Below, in pieces: positions 44,319-54,808 of a stretch of DNA of 64,000 nt; position 1 is the first letter of the stretch, and each line of letters starts with the position of its first letter. The notes under the pieces are model-generated. The model had not been told where the DNA came from and did no database searches. It saw only the letters and a list, made by a program, of their open reading frames with translations. The stretch comes from Parerythrobacter_A sp963799315 (GTDB lineage Bacteria > Pseudomonadota > Alphaproteobacteria > Sphingomonadales > Sphingomonadaceae), in NCBI GenBank assembly GCA_963799315.1, contig CAWCWP010000002.1, positions 248,001 to 312,000 of the forward strand, read 5' to 3'. The position numbers and the translations under genes were made by a program.

Positions 44319-46900
44319 CACCGCGCGAGGTCGGCCAGCGCCGCGAACGGAGCTGTCGGGTCTGGCGACGGGGCGCTTTGCATCGGGTGCGCGCGGCTTG
44401 CGGCGGTTCGGGCGCCAGCTGTAGCGGTCCGGTTGCGTCGGCCCGAATGCGCCGGGTGCCAGTTTCGGCGCCGGATGATGATCGGAACCCGCCTGCGCGC
44501 AGCAAGGCGCGGTAGCTGTGCATGGTCAGGCCGGTCGAAATCGCGAGCGCCGGGTCGAGCAGGAAACGTCGCTGCTTCGTGCCGCCACGCGCGCCATGCG
44601 CGGCATGGAGCAGCTTCTCGGCGATATCGACCCGCACCGCCTGCTTGCCTGCCGCTCGATACCCGGCGGGCAGAGGGCGTACCGGGGCGATAACCGGCGT
44701 CATGGCGGCGTGAAGCGGTGCACGGTCGAGCGCCAGCTCCGCAAACAGCTTGCGCGGTGCGGGTTTCAGCAGCGCGGGCACGAACACATCCAGCGCGCCA
44801 AAGACGACACCAAGCCGCCGCAGGAAGGGGCGCAGTTCCTTGGGCAAATGCTCCAGCCCCGCCGCTTCGCGCGTCACGACGCCGTGGTGCGCAATCAGCG
44901 CCAGCAGGAAGGCGCGCGCCTGCGATCCGGTCTTCGCATCGGTGGCGGCTTTGGACAGGCGCTCCAGTGGCGCGAGCGGTTGCAATCTGTCGGCAAGCCA
45001 GTCCGTCAGCGACGCCAACAGCGCCTCTCGCGACTTCGGCGGCAAGGCGGCAAGGTCGCGCGACGGTTCGAGCTGCATTGTCGACGGCGTGGCGGCGCTG
45101 CGGATCGACGCCAGCTTCTGTCCTTCCCAATACAGCGCGCCATTTTTCAGCGTCAGTCCGTCATGGCCGCTTGCCGTCCAGTTACGCGCCTGCTCTGCCA
45201 GAATACGCGGCAAGGCGCGTTCGCCCGCCGCCAGCAGCAGCTTGCGATCCAGCAAGCGCGCGGAGGAATCGACGATGAAGCGGAAGCCCTCAACCTGTCC
45301 GATCGCCTCGCCATCGACCAGCAGCGCGTTGTCCTCGGACAGCGACACCGGCAGCAGCGCCGCATCCTGCCCCAGCGACTTCATCAGCACCGCGGTGCGC
45401 CGGTTGACGAACCGCTCGGTCAGCCGGGCGTGCAGCGCATCGGACAGGCGCGCTTCGACGGCACGCGCGCGCGCCGCCATCTCGTCGCGCGCCAGCACCC
45501 AGTCGGGCCGCTGGCAGATATAGGCCCAGCTGCGGATGGCGGCGATGCGCCCCTGCAACGTGTGGATATCGCCCTGCATTCGGTCGAGTTCGGAAATGCG
45601 CGCCGCGACGTAATCCGCGCCAAGATAGCCGCCGCGCAAATCCTGCCACAGCCGCGCGACGAACCGGGCATGGGTGTCCGCGCCAGCCTGGCGGAAATCG
45701 GGCAGACGAGCAGGCCTCCCAGAACCGCCGCACCGGCCCTGCGCCGCGCACATCCTTCGCCATCGGCGTTTCCGCCAGCCGCTTCAGCACGGCCAGGTCG
45801 ATCGCTTCCGGCGCGGCGCGCAGCACCGGGTCGTGCGGGCTTTGTTCGAGATCGGCGATCAGCATGTCGAGCGAGTCGAAGCGCGGCTCCGCATTGCGCC
45901 AGAACAGCTTGGTGATCGGCGCGAAGCGATGCTCCTCGATCGCGTAGATCTCTTCCTCGTCGAATTCGGCAGCGGGCGCATCGTGACCGCCGCGCATCTT
46001 CGCCATGCCCGACAGCGTGCCGAAGCTGCCATCGGTCTGGTGCCGCCCGGCACGCCCGGCGATCTGCGCCATTTCGGCGGGCGTCAGGCGCCGCTGGCGC
46101 ATGCCGTCGAACTTCGTCAGCGCGGCGAAGGCGACATGGCGGATATCGAGGTTCAGCCCCATGCCGATGGCGTCGGTGGCGACGATGTAATCGACCTCGC
46201 CCGACTGGAACAGCTCGACCTGGCGGTTGCGCGTTTCGGGACTGAGCGCGCCCATCACCACCGCGCTGCCGCCGCGAAACCGGCGCAGCATTTCGGCCAC
46301 GGCGTAGACCTGCTCGGCGCTGAAGGCGACGATCGCACTGCGCGGGGCAGGCGCGACAGCTTGCGCCGACCCGGCATGGGTCAGCGTGGAGAAACGCGGC
46401 CGCTCGATGATTTCGGCTTCGGGCTCCAGCGCGCGCACCATCGGCGCCAGCGTGGCCGCGCCCAGCAGCATCGTCTCTTCCCGCCCGCGCGCATGCAGCA
46501 GCCGGTCGGTGAAGATATGCCCGCGTTCCCGGTTCGCGCCGAGTTGCGCCTCGTCCAGCGCCACGAAGGCAGCGGGGCCGGACGTCGCGCCGCCGAATTC
46601 GCATCGCGCGGCATGGCCTCGGCGGTGCAGCAGAAATAGCGCGCGCTCGGCGGTTCGATCCGCTCTTCGCCGGTGATCAGCGCGACCTGCTTCTCGCCCT
46701 TGATCGCGCACCACCCGGTCATACACCTCGCGCGCCAGCAACCGCAGCGGAAAGCCGATTGCGCCGCTCGAATGGGCGCACATGCGTTCTATGGCGAGAT
46801 GGGTCTTGCCGGTATTGGTCGGGCCGAGGACCGCCGTGAGGGAGGCGCGCAAGGGTGCTGTCACGCATACCGGACATGACATGCCCGCCGCCACGCGCAT
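44318..46900 (-). CDS. Suv3-type DEAD/DEAH RNA helicase (several frameshifts)
   Basis: About 860 residues when corrected. Walker A AVLGPTNTGKTHLAIERM, Walker B ALDEAQLG, helicase C-terminal YIVATDAIGMGLNLDIRHVAF and QIAGRAGRH are clear, followed by the Suv3 C-terminal region and a Lys/Arg/Pro-rich tail. Proposed errors: extra C near 46708, missing base near 46605, an extra base near 45715, and at least two shifts near 44470 and 44370. Related to the mitochondrial degradosome helicase; probably RNA turnover. The start is uncertain (ATG at 46900 or 46882). Confidence 0.82.
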
Positions 46901-46975
46901 CAAGCCGGACAGAAGCGCACACGTTAAGCCGCCATTAACTTTAAATCGCCATGCTGGCTACGGCAAGGCAGGCCG

Positions 46976-48608
46976 ATGCAAGAGGAACGACGTAAGAAGG
47001 TGTCGCAGCACTCCGACTGTCCAGGCGGATCGGCCCGCTGACCGCCGCCAACATTGCGGCGCGGTGTGTCGCACAGCCGCGCGCTGACGATACGCCGCAC
47101 CCACAATTGGGGCGAAGCGTTTCGATAATTGGCGCATCGATGCGTCGCACCGGCTGAACGGGCTCGACCTGACGCCCGACCTTGCCGACGACATCGGCAG
47201 CGCGCGCTGGTTTCGCGGCGCTGCGACCTTGCTGGCGCTGCTGCTGCTGGTCGCCGGCTGTCTGGCCGGATTTCTCTCCGCTCGCGCGCCGCGCATGGCA
47301 GTCGAACTGGATGCGGTCGAGGCGCGACGAATTTCGCAGCCAGATGATCCTGCCGCTGGCGCTTGGCGCGGATAGCGGCCGGCACATGGGTGCGACGCCG
47401 GTGGTCGGCGGAACTGGCGCGGGCCCCGGAACGCCCGCAGGTGCAGGTGCTGGCGACGCTGGCGCAGGGCGACAGTTTCGCCCGCATGCTGCAACGCGCC
47501 GGCGTGGGCCGCAGCGACGCCGCGCCGCGTCGCCGAGCTGGTATCGCGGCAGCGTGCCGCTGTCCGACATCGAATCGGGCACGCAGGTCGATATCACGCT
47601 GGGCCGCCGCGACGCACCGGACGAGCCGCGCCCGCTCGATAGCGCTGGCATTCCGCGCGCGCTTCGACCTGGAACTGGCGGTGGAGCGCACCGGCGGCAA
47701 TCTCGCGCTGCTGCGCAACCCGATCCGCGTCGACGATACGCCGCTGCGCATTCGCGGCACTGTCGGCAACAGCCTCTACCGCTCCGCCCGCGCTGCGGGT
47801 GCGCCCGCCAGTGCGGTGCAGCAATATCTGCGCACGCTGGGCGACCGGGTCGACATGGACCGCGCGATCGCATCCACCGACACATTCGACATCATCATCG
47901 CCCATCGCCGCGCCGCCACCGGCGAGCGGCAGGCGGGCGAGCTGCTTTATGCCGGGGTCGAACGCGGCGGAAAGCCGCGAACGCAGCTGATGCGCTGGGG
48001 CAGCGACGGCAAATTCTACGAAGCGTCGGGCGTCGGCGAACAGCGCAGCGGCCTGGTCCGTCCCGTGCCCGGCGCTGTCAGCTCACGCTATGGCATGCGC
48101 CGCCACCCGATCCTGGGCTATCGCCGCATGCATGCAGGGCTCGATTTCCGCGCGCGGCACGGCACGCCGATCGTGGCGGTGACCGACGGCACGGTGTCGA
48201 GCGCGGGGCGGATGGGCGGCTGCGGCAATACGGTGCGCTTGCGTCATGGCGGCGGGCTGGCGACACGCTATTGCCATATGAGCCGGATCGCGGTGCGCGG
48301 CGGACAGCGCGTCAGTCGCGGACAGGTCATCGGCTATGTCGGCACCACCGGCCTCTCCACCGGCCCGCATCTGCATTACGAGATGTATCGCGGCGGTCGC
48401 TCCATCAATCCCGCAAGCGTGCAGTTCGTTACCCGCGCGCAGCTGAGCGGGCCGGAACTGGCGCAGTTCCGCGCAAGCGCTGGCGCGGCTGAAGCAGGTG
48501 GAAGCCGGGCGCGGCACTGGCGCGCTGGATCGCGGACCGCGTGATGCCGCCAGCGAAGCGCCGGTGCGCGAGATCGACAAGGTGGACCGGCCCCGACCCG
48601 TCGGCTGA
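46976..48608 (+). CDS. M23 peptidoglycan endopeptidase, membrane-anchored (many frameshifts)
   Basis: Corrected reading gives a cytoplasmic N-terminus, one hydrophobic anchor (TLLALLLLVAGCLAG), a DEFRSQMILPLALG region, a LysM/OapA-like segment (TLAQGDSFARMLQRAGV) and a C-terminal LytM/M23 domain with zinc ligands in RMHAGLDFRARHG and GPHLHYEMYRGG. Likely cleaves cross-linked peptides in the wall. At least six single-base errors (near 47331, 47404, 47524, 47545, 47641, 48473) scatter it over frames. The start is not secure; ATG at 46976 is a guess. Confidence 0.7.
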
Positions 48609-48669
48609 CGCCCGTCGGCCGCAAGCGCCTGATTGCGCGCCGTGCTGTCATGCGGCACAGGTGCCCACC

Positions 48670-49674
48670 ATGACCGCCATCCTATCCCGCCCTCCGCATG
48701 CGCCGCACCCGCGCCGCCGCGTGGAGCCGCGCGCTGCACCGCGAAACCGTGCTGACGCCGGCCGACCTGATCTGGCCGCTGTTCGTCACCGACGGGAAGG
48801 GTGTCGAGGATCCGGTCGCCACCCTGCCCGGCGTGTCGCGCTGGTCGGTGGACGGCATCGTGGCACGCGGCGAAGGAGGCTGTCAGCGCTGGGCATTCCG
48901 TGCATCGCGCTGTTTCCCAACACACCCGCCGATCGGCGCAGCGAGACGGGGCGACGAAGCGTTCAATCCCGACAATCTGATGTGCCGCGCCATCCGCGCC
49001 GTGCGCGATGCCTGCGGCGACGGATATCGGCATTCTCACCGATGTCGCGCTCGATCCCTATACCAGCCACGGCCAGGACGGGCTGCTCGACGCAACGGGC
49101 TATGTCGTCAATGACGCCACGGTCGAGGTGCTGGTCGATCAGGCGCTGAACCAGGCCGAGGCCGGTGCGGATATCATCGCCCCGTCGGACATGATGGACG
49201 GCCGGGTCGACGCGATCCGCATGGCGCTGGAGATGGGCGGGCACCCCAATGTCCAGATCATGGCCTATGCCGCCAAATACGCCAGCGCATTCTACGGACC
49301 GTTCCGCGATGCGGTGGGCAGCGGCGGCGTGCTGAAAGGCGACAAGAAAAGCTACCAGATGGACCCGGCCAATGGCGACGAGGCGCTGCGCGAAATCGCG
49401 CTCGACATCGCCGAGGGTGCGGACAGCGTGATGGTCAAGCCCGGCCTTGCCTATCTCGACATCATCTGGCGCGCGCGAAGGAGGCATTCGGCGTGCCGGT
49501 CTTCGCCTATCAGGTCAGCGGCGAATACGCGATGATCGAGGCCGGCGCGGCGGCGGGCGTGGGCGACCGCGACGCGCTGCTGATGGAAAAGCTGATCGCG
49601 TTCAAACGCGCCGGTGCGCGCGGCGTTCTGACCTATCATGCGCCGGTTGCGGCGCGGTTGCTGCGGATGGCTGA
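48670..49674 (+). CDS. hemB: Delta-aminolevulinic acid dehydratase (several frameshifts)
   Basis: Condenses two 5-aminolevulinates to porphobilinogen. Signatures: RRTRAAAWSRALHRETVL, LIWPLFVTDG, GILTDVALDPYTSHGQDG, IIAPSDMMDGRVDAIR, YAAKYASAFYGPFRDA with one active-site Lys, and DSVMVKPGLAYLD with the Schiff-base Lys. Indels near 48683 (extra A), in 48870-48960 (several), near 49022, near 49480 and near 49664 break it. The corrected protein is about 330 residues, normal length. The end overlaps the acetyltransferase ATG. Confidence 0.88.
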
Positions 49675-50248
49675 GTTCCGGCTGGAAACCGAACGGCTGG
49701 TGCTGCGCGACTGGCAGCGAGGCGGACTGGCCGCGTTCTGGCGAATTGACCAACACGCCCGCCGTCATGCGATGGCTGGGTGACGAGGCTGGATGACGCG
49801 GTCAAGGCAGGCGCACGCGAATCGGCTGGAAGGGTATCGTCGCGATTACGGCCACACGTTCTGGCTGCTCGAGCGCAAGCAGGACGGCGGGCATCTGTCC
49901 GGCGAGGTGCTCGGCTTCTGCGGGTTGAAGCGATCCAATGTCGACGGCGCAGAACCGTGACCGGCATGATGGAAGTCGGCTGGCGTCTGCGCGAGGATGC
50001 GTGGGGCCATGGCTATGCCAGAGAAGCGGCCACCGCCTCACTCGATGCAGGCTTCGACCGGTTCGGCGCAGACGAGATCGTCGCGCTGACGGTGCGCCGG
50101 CAACACGGCAAGCTGGGGACTGATGGAACGGCTCGGCATGATGCGCCGGACCGACCTCGATTTCATCGACCGCACGCTATGGCGAACACCTGAACCCCAG
50201 CATCGTTTATTCGATCACACGCGCACGACTGGGAACAGCATGCCATGA
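49667..50248 (+). CDS. GNAT N-acetyltransferase, RimJ/RimL-like (frameshifts)
   Basis: Begins MAEFRLETERLVLRDW, typical of RimJ/RimL-type acetyltransferases, and continues in shifted frames with LTNTPAVMRWLGDEA, VLGFCGLKRSN, VGWRLREDAWGHGYAREA (acetyl-CoA loop) and NTASWGLMERLGMMRR. Five or so single-base insertions (near 49743, 49794, 49818, 49958, 50099) explain the breaks. Acceptor unknown; probably a protein N-terminus or small amine. Stop overlaps the next ATG (ATGA). Confidence 0.75.
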
Positions 50249-50831
50249 CCGAGAACGACCTCGAAACTTCGCCCGAGCGTAACCATCATCCCGATCAACG
50301 GCAAGACGCCGCGCATCCATGACAGCGCCTTTATCGCGCCTGGCTGCACGCATCATCGGCGATGTGACGATCGGGGCGGACAGCTCGGTCTGGTACAACT
50401 GCGTGCTGCGCGCCGACACCTGCGCCATCTCCATCGGCGAGCGGACCAATATCCAGGACGGCAGCGTGCTGCATGGCGACCCGCCGCGCCCCGGCGATCC
50501 CGATGGTTCGCCGCTGATCATCGGCGACGATGTGCTGGTCGGCCACATGGTCATGCTGCATGGGTGCACCGTGATGGATCGCGGCTTCGTCGGGCTGGGC
50601 GCCATCGCCATGAACAAGGCGGTGATCGCCTCGGATGCGATGCTGGCGGCGGGCGCGATGCTGACCGAGGGCAAGGTGATGGAGGCGGGCATGCTGTGGG
50701 CCGGCCGCCCTGCCAAGCCGATGAAGGCGCTGTCCGAAGCGGCCATTACGGGCATGAGGATGGGCATCGCGCATTATACGCAAAACGCGAAGAACCACGC
50801 TGCCGCGATTGCGGAGGCTGACCTGGCCTGA
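50245..50831 (+). CDS. Gamma-carbonic anhydrase-like hexapeptide protein (two frameshifts)
   Basis: About 194 residues after removing an extra G near 50274 and an extra A near 50348. Then the text is VTIIPINGKTPRIHDSAFIA, RIIGDVTIGADSSVWYNCVL, TNIQDGSVLHGD and GDDVLVGHMVMLHGC, a left-handed beta-helix with the metal-ligand histidines of gamma-class carbonic anhydrases. Without correction only an ATG at 50319 gives a shortened protein missing the N-terminal turns. Confidence 0.87.
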
Positions 50832-50920
50832 AGTTGCGCCGCGCAACTTTGCGCGGTGGATAACTCAAATTGACGAACAAAATAGCGATATCGGACGTCG
50901 ACTCTGCGAACGTCGTTAAC

Positions 50921-50994
50921 GCAAAAAAGCCCCGAACGTTACAGCGTCCGGGGCTTTCAAGAACCCGCGATCTTGGCGCGGTGTGCTAGCTAGC
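50921..50994 (-). ncRNA. Candidate small RNA ending in a strong terminator
   Basis: A reverse-strand promoter-like pair (TTGACA at 51024-51029, CATTAG at 51001-51006, 17-base spacing) predicts a start near 50994. The predicted RNA of about 74 nt contains a CCGCG/CGCGG hairpin and ends in a GC-rich hairpin (50926-50957) with six T residues. No gene on that strand would otherwise need this terminator, because the upstream ligase ends 330 bases away. No match to a known RNA family is recognised. Confidence 0.4.
50926..50957 (-). terminator. Rho-independent terminator (strong on the reverse strand)
   Basis: AAAGCCCCG and CGGGGCTTT with an inner ACG/CGT pairing form the stem. Six T residues follow on the reverse strand and a short TTTC on the forward, so it may also end the carbonic anhydrase transcript. 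Confidence 0.8.
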
Positions 50995-51043
50995 GACCGT
51001 CTAATGCGATGCTCGTAGAGCGATGTCAACGCGTCAAGATCGC
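50967..51043. repeat. Long inverted repeat with nested dyads
   Basis: GCGATCTTGGCGCG (50967-50980) pairs with CGCGTCAAGATCGC (51030-51043), 13 of 14 positions, with 49 bases between that contain the palindrome GCTAGCTAGC and a GCTC-gta-GAGC hairpin. Lies in the 495-base gene-poor gap 50832-51326, which otherwise shows no convincing coding content. A 95-codon reading frame at 51023-51310 (forward) has no ribosome site and no recognisable family. Confidence 0.7.
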
Positions 51044-51326
51044 TACCGCTATAAGGTAGGCCGACGAATGACTATGAAGCGTAGAGCAAGCTCCAACGAT
51101 CACAGAACCGATCGGCCCAGCGTATCCGATATCGTCGTCGCCAAAAGCGCGGTTATATCAGCACCAAGCCGCTGCGTTGATGGGCGTGAACCCAGGACGG
51201 ATTGTGTGAAGTTATCGAAAGGAACACGCTTTCCCGAGGCGGAGGCCAAGCGACGGACCTTTTCCATACTTACGGGTCAGCATGATTGCTACTGCGTCGC
51301 TGACGCGTGACACGGCTGGTAGTTCC

Positions 51327-52938
51327 TCAATCGCGGACCAGCGCCATCAGCGTCTCGATCCGGTCCGCTTCATGCGCGGGTTTGTCCCAGCGGATGCGGT
51401 GGATGCGGGGGAAGCGCATGGCAAGGCCGGACTTGTGCCGCTTGCTCGAATGCACGCTGTCGAAGGCGACTTCGAAAACCAGCGTGCGTTCGGTTTCGCG
51501 CACCGGGCCGAAGCGGTTGATCGTGTTCTGGCGGACATGCTTGTCGATCTTTTTCAGTTCCTCGTCGGTGAAACCGGAATAGGCTTTGCCCACCGGCAGC
51601 AGCTCCGCGCCCGCATCGGGGTCGCCGTTCCAGCAGCCGAAGGTGTAATCGGAAAAGAAGCTGGACCGCTTGCCGCTGCCGCGTTGCGCATACATCAGCA
51701 CCGCGTCGATCAGCAGCGGATCGCGCTTCCATTTGTACCAGTACCCCACGCGCCGCCCGGCGATATAGGGGCTGTCGCGGCGTTTCAGCATCAGTCCCTC
51801 GATGGCATCGTCGCGGCTACCCTCGCGGATACGGGCCAGCTCGGCGAAGTCCTCTGCCTCCACGAGTGTCGCTGATATCGAAGCGTTCTTCGGGCAGGCG
51901 TTTCATCAGCGCCTCCAGCGCAGCGCGACGTTCCGCCCAAGGCAGCGGGCGCAGATCCTCGCCGTCGCGCAGCAGCACATCGTATAGCCGCACGAAGGCG
52001 GGCGCTTCGGCCAGCATCTTCTTGCTGACGGTCTTGCGCCCCAGCCGTTGCTGCAGTGCGTTGAAGCTGGCCGCGCCGCCTTTCTCCCCGCCCTGTACAC
52101 TGCCGCGCACCAGCAATTCGCCATCCAGCACGGCGGGAAAGGGCAACGCATCGAGCATTTCCGGAAACGTAGCGGAAATATCGTCGCCGCTGCGGGAATA
52201 GACGCGCGTTTCGGCATCCTCGCCTTGGCCGGCGCGCACCAGCTGCACGCGGATACCGTCCCATTTCCACTCCGCTGCATAATCGGCGAGGTCGACCACG
52301 GTTTCTTCCAGCGGATGGGCCAGCATGAACGGGCGGAAGGTAGGCAGGTTGTCGATATCGGGCGGGTCGGCGCCGTCCGCCGCCCAGGCGAACAGTTCCG
52401 CATAGGGCGGCGACAGCGCGTGCCAGTATTCCTCGACCCGATCGACCGACACATCGAATGCCTGCGCAAATGCCATCTTGGCCAGCCGGCTGGACACCCC
52501 GATCCGCATCCCGCCGGTGGCCAATTTCAGCAGGGCGTAGCGTCCCGACGGATCGAGCCGGTCCAGCAGCGGCGGCAATTCCGCCTGCACAGTCTTGCGC
52601 GTCATTGCCTCGAGCAGGCCGACCGCTTCGGAGACGTCGGGCGCAGGCTGGTTCGCCGCTTCGAACGGTTCGGGCCACAGCAGGCTGGCGGTTTCGGCGG
52701 TGTCGCCCACGAAATCCCGGCTCAGCGTCCACAGCACCTCGTCGACGCGGTCCTTCAGCATGGTGCGGATGGTGTTGCTCTTGATCGCCGGAAAATCGAG
52801 CCCGTCGGACAGCGCCGCCAGCGCCCAGCCCCGGTCCGGATCGGCGGTCTCGCGCAGATATTCCGCGATCAGCCGCAGTTTTTCGTTGCGGCTGCGCGTG
52901 TAGATCAGCGCGTCGATGAGGGCGGCAAAAGCTTCCAT
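51327..52938 (-). CDS. ATP-dependent DNA ligase (frameshift)
   Basis: About 536 residues. Helical N-terminal DNA-binding domain (1-170), adenylation domain with nucleophile Lys 225 in EWKWDGIR, RSGDDISATFPEML, LDGELLVRG and EGLMLKRRDSPYIAG, and OB-fold C-terminus. An extra base near 51866 (AGCGACACTCG) breaks it; corrected text is RFDISTLVEAEDFAELA. It belongs to the bacterial ligase family paired with an MBL-fold exonuclease, which lies next upstream. Confidence 0.9.
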
Positions 52939-53180
52939 CGCTCAGCGACGCAGTTCCCGGCCGTTACATGGACCGGATTGCCCCCTTTTTCTGCACCCCG
53001 CCTGCAAGCGCCAGATCGCCGCAAACAGGCGATTGGCAGGCCATGACGGCGCGTCGGGGTGTGACCTTTGCACGTGCGGCTCCTGTTCCGTCGGTTCGCA
53101 CCCGTAATACGCGGCGCGCACCGTGTAGGACAGGACGAAGGCATTCTTGCTGCTAATTCCGAATGCACCGCCGAAACTGG

Positions 53181-54200
53181 TTACTCATCCTCGTCCTCGC
53201 GCCCGACCAATGCCAGCGCACGCGCCTTGCGCTGGTGCAGCTGGTTCCAGCGCAGCAGGGCTTCCTCGCGGCCATGCGTGATCCAGGTTTCATCCGGGTT
53301 CACTTCCTCGATGGTGCGGGTCAGCTCGCCCCAGTCGGCATGGTCGGAAATGACCAGCGGCAGTTCGACGTTGCGCTGCCGTGCACGCTGGCGCACGCGC
53401 ATCCAGCCGCTGGCCATCGCGGTGATCGGATCGGGCAGGCGGCGGCTCCAGCGGTCGTTCAGCGCGGCGGGCGGCGACACCACGATGTGGCCGCGCATGT
53501 CGTCCTTGGTATGCTCCGACACCAGCCGCAACTCGCCCAGCTCGACGCCGTGTTCCTCGTACAGGCGGCACATCTTCTCCATCGCGCCGTGCAGGTAGAT
53601 CGGCTGGTCATGCCCCGCCGCGCGCAGTTCCGCGATCACCCGCTGCGCCTTGCCCAGCGCATAGGCGCCGACCAGCACGCAGCGATCGGGGTGCGCCGCC
53701 AGCCGGTCGAGCAGCTTGGCCATTTCCTCCGCAATGGGCGGGTGGCTGAACAGGGGCAGGCCGAAGGTCGCTTCGGTAATAAGGATATCGCAGGGCGTGA
53801 CTTCGAAGGGCGGACAGGTCGGATCCGCACGCCGCTTGTAATCACCCGTGGCGATGATGCGCTCGCCGGCATGTTCCAGCAGAATCTGCGCGCTGCCCAG
53901 CACATGGCCCGCCGGAATATAGGTCGCATCGACCCCGCCTTTCAGCCGCACTGTTTCGCCATATGCCACCGGGGTCGTCTTGCCGCCTGAAGGCCCTTCG
54001 CCGGTCTGGTATCGCAACCGCATGATCGCCAGCGTTTCGGGCGTGGCGACGGTGCCGCCATGTCCGCCGCGGGCATGGTCGGCATGGCCATGCGTCACCA
54101 GCGCGCAATCGACCGCCTTGGACGGGTCGATCCAGGCATCGGCGGGCTTGACGTAAATGCCGTGCGGATGCGGCTCGATCCAGGAATGGGGGGCGGACAT
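53181..54200 (-). CDS. Ligase-associated DNA repair exonuclease, metallo-beta-lactamase fold
   Basis: 339 residues with the metal-binding THGHADHARGG (36-46), a beta-CASP-type segment with GAYALGKAQRVIAELR, and C-terminal LVISDHADWGELTRTIEEV. Matches the exonuclease that is encoded with ATP-dependent DNA ligase and often with an Lhr-type helicase and a phosphoesterase. Only the ligase is adjacent here. A 242-base gap without features separates them. ATG chosen at SAPHSWIEPHPHG. Confidence 0.9.
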   Translation of the reverse strand: MSAPHSWIEPHPHGIYVKPADAWIDPSKAVDCALVTHGHADHARGGHGGTVATPETLAIMRLRYQTGEGPSGGKTTPVAYGETVRLKGGVDATYIPAGHVLGSAQILLEHAGERIIATGDYKRRADPTCPPFEVTPCDILITEATFGLPLFSHPPIAEEMAKLLDRLAAHPDRCVLVGAYALGKAQRVIAELRAAGHDQPIYLHGAMEKMCRLYEEHGVELGELRLVSEHTKDDMRGHIVVSPPAALNDRWSRRLPDPITAMASGWMRVRQRARQRNVELPLVISDHADWGELTRTIEEVNPDETWITHGREEALLRWNQLHQRKARALALVGREDEDE

Positions 54201-54268
54201 GCCTGTGAAACGGCCGGAAGCGCGCAAGGGTTCCTCCTGGCGCACGGCGCAACGCAGTTATGCGAGCT

Positions 54269-54793
54269 TCACCATATCAGCTTGTTCGGGTCGATTGCCC
54301 TTTGCAGGCATGTTTGCGCCTGTCTTACAAACCGCTCCCTGGGGGGAGGGGCGAACATGTTGCGCAGATTGTTCAGGGGATTTCCACGATACTTTTCTTG
54401 CATGCCTTCTAAGGAATTGTCGTCTTCCACGGTCTCGTCGACATACCCGCCCCGGATGTTGTACCAGCCTATTCTGCTCAGCCTGAACGTCATGCCGAAA
54501 TCCGATGGCCGGATCCCGTATTCGACGATATTCGGCTTGGCATTGCCCGCCGCGGCGAAAGCACGGGTGACGCATTGGCATCCCGAGTCTATCCGTTCCT
54601 GCGATACGCCGGCCAGGTTTCTGGCAGACGGCGCAGCGGACTGGTTTGCCTGGTAGGAGCTCTGCAAACCTAGCACGCAAGCTTTCTGAAAGTTCTGCGT
54701 GCCGGAACCCTGTGCATTGGCTCCGGTTTGTGCCGAGAAGGTCAGGGCAATCACCGTTGCCGCGAATGCACCTGCTGCTGCCAAAAACTTCAC
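54269..54793 (-). CDS. Secreted protein of unknown function
   Basis: 174 residues with a clear signal peptide (MKFLAAAGAFAATVIALTF ... GANA). Mature part contains Cys residues in FQKACVLG, DSGCQCVTR and QTCLQR, which may form disulfides, and a GIRPSDFGMTFRLSRIG segment. No family recognised. Next to another exported unknown protein in the same direction with 15 bases between, so the two are probably one operon. Confidence 0.75.
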   Translation of the reverse strand: MKFLAAAGAFAATVIALTFSAQTGANAQGSGTQNFQKACVLGLQSSYQANQSAAPSARNLAGVSQERIDSGCQCVTRAFAAAGNAKPNIVEYGIRPSDFGMTFRLSRIGWYNIRGGYVDETVEDDNSLEGMQEKYRGNPLNNLRNMFAPPPRERFVRQAQTCLQRAIDPNKLIW

Positions 54794-54808
54794 GTCGTTG
54801 TATTCCTT

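Noticed and set aside
51023..51310. A 95-codon forward frame in the gap before the ligase gene
   Set aside because: There is no ribosome site and no recognisable family, and it starts inside the inverted repeat. It may be real, but I cannot support it.
50832..51326. tRNA, tmRNA, SRP RNA or RNase P RNA in the large gap
   Set aside because: None of the hallmark segments of these RNAs could be found; only a terminator and inverted repeats are visible.
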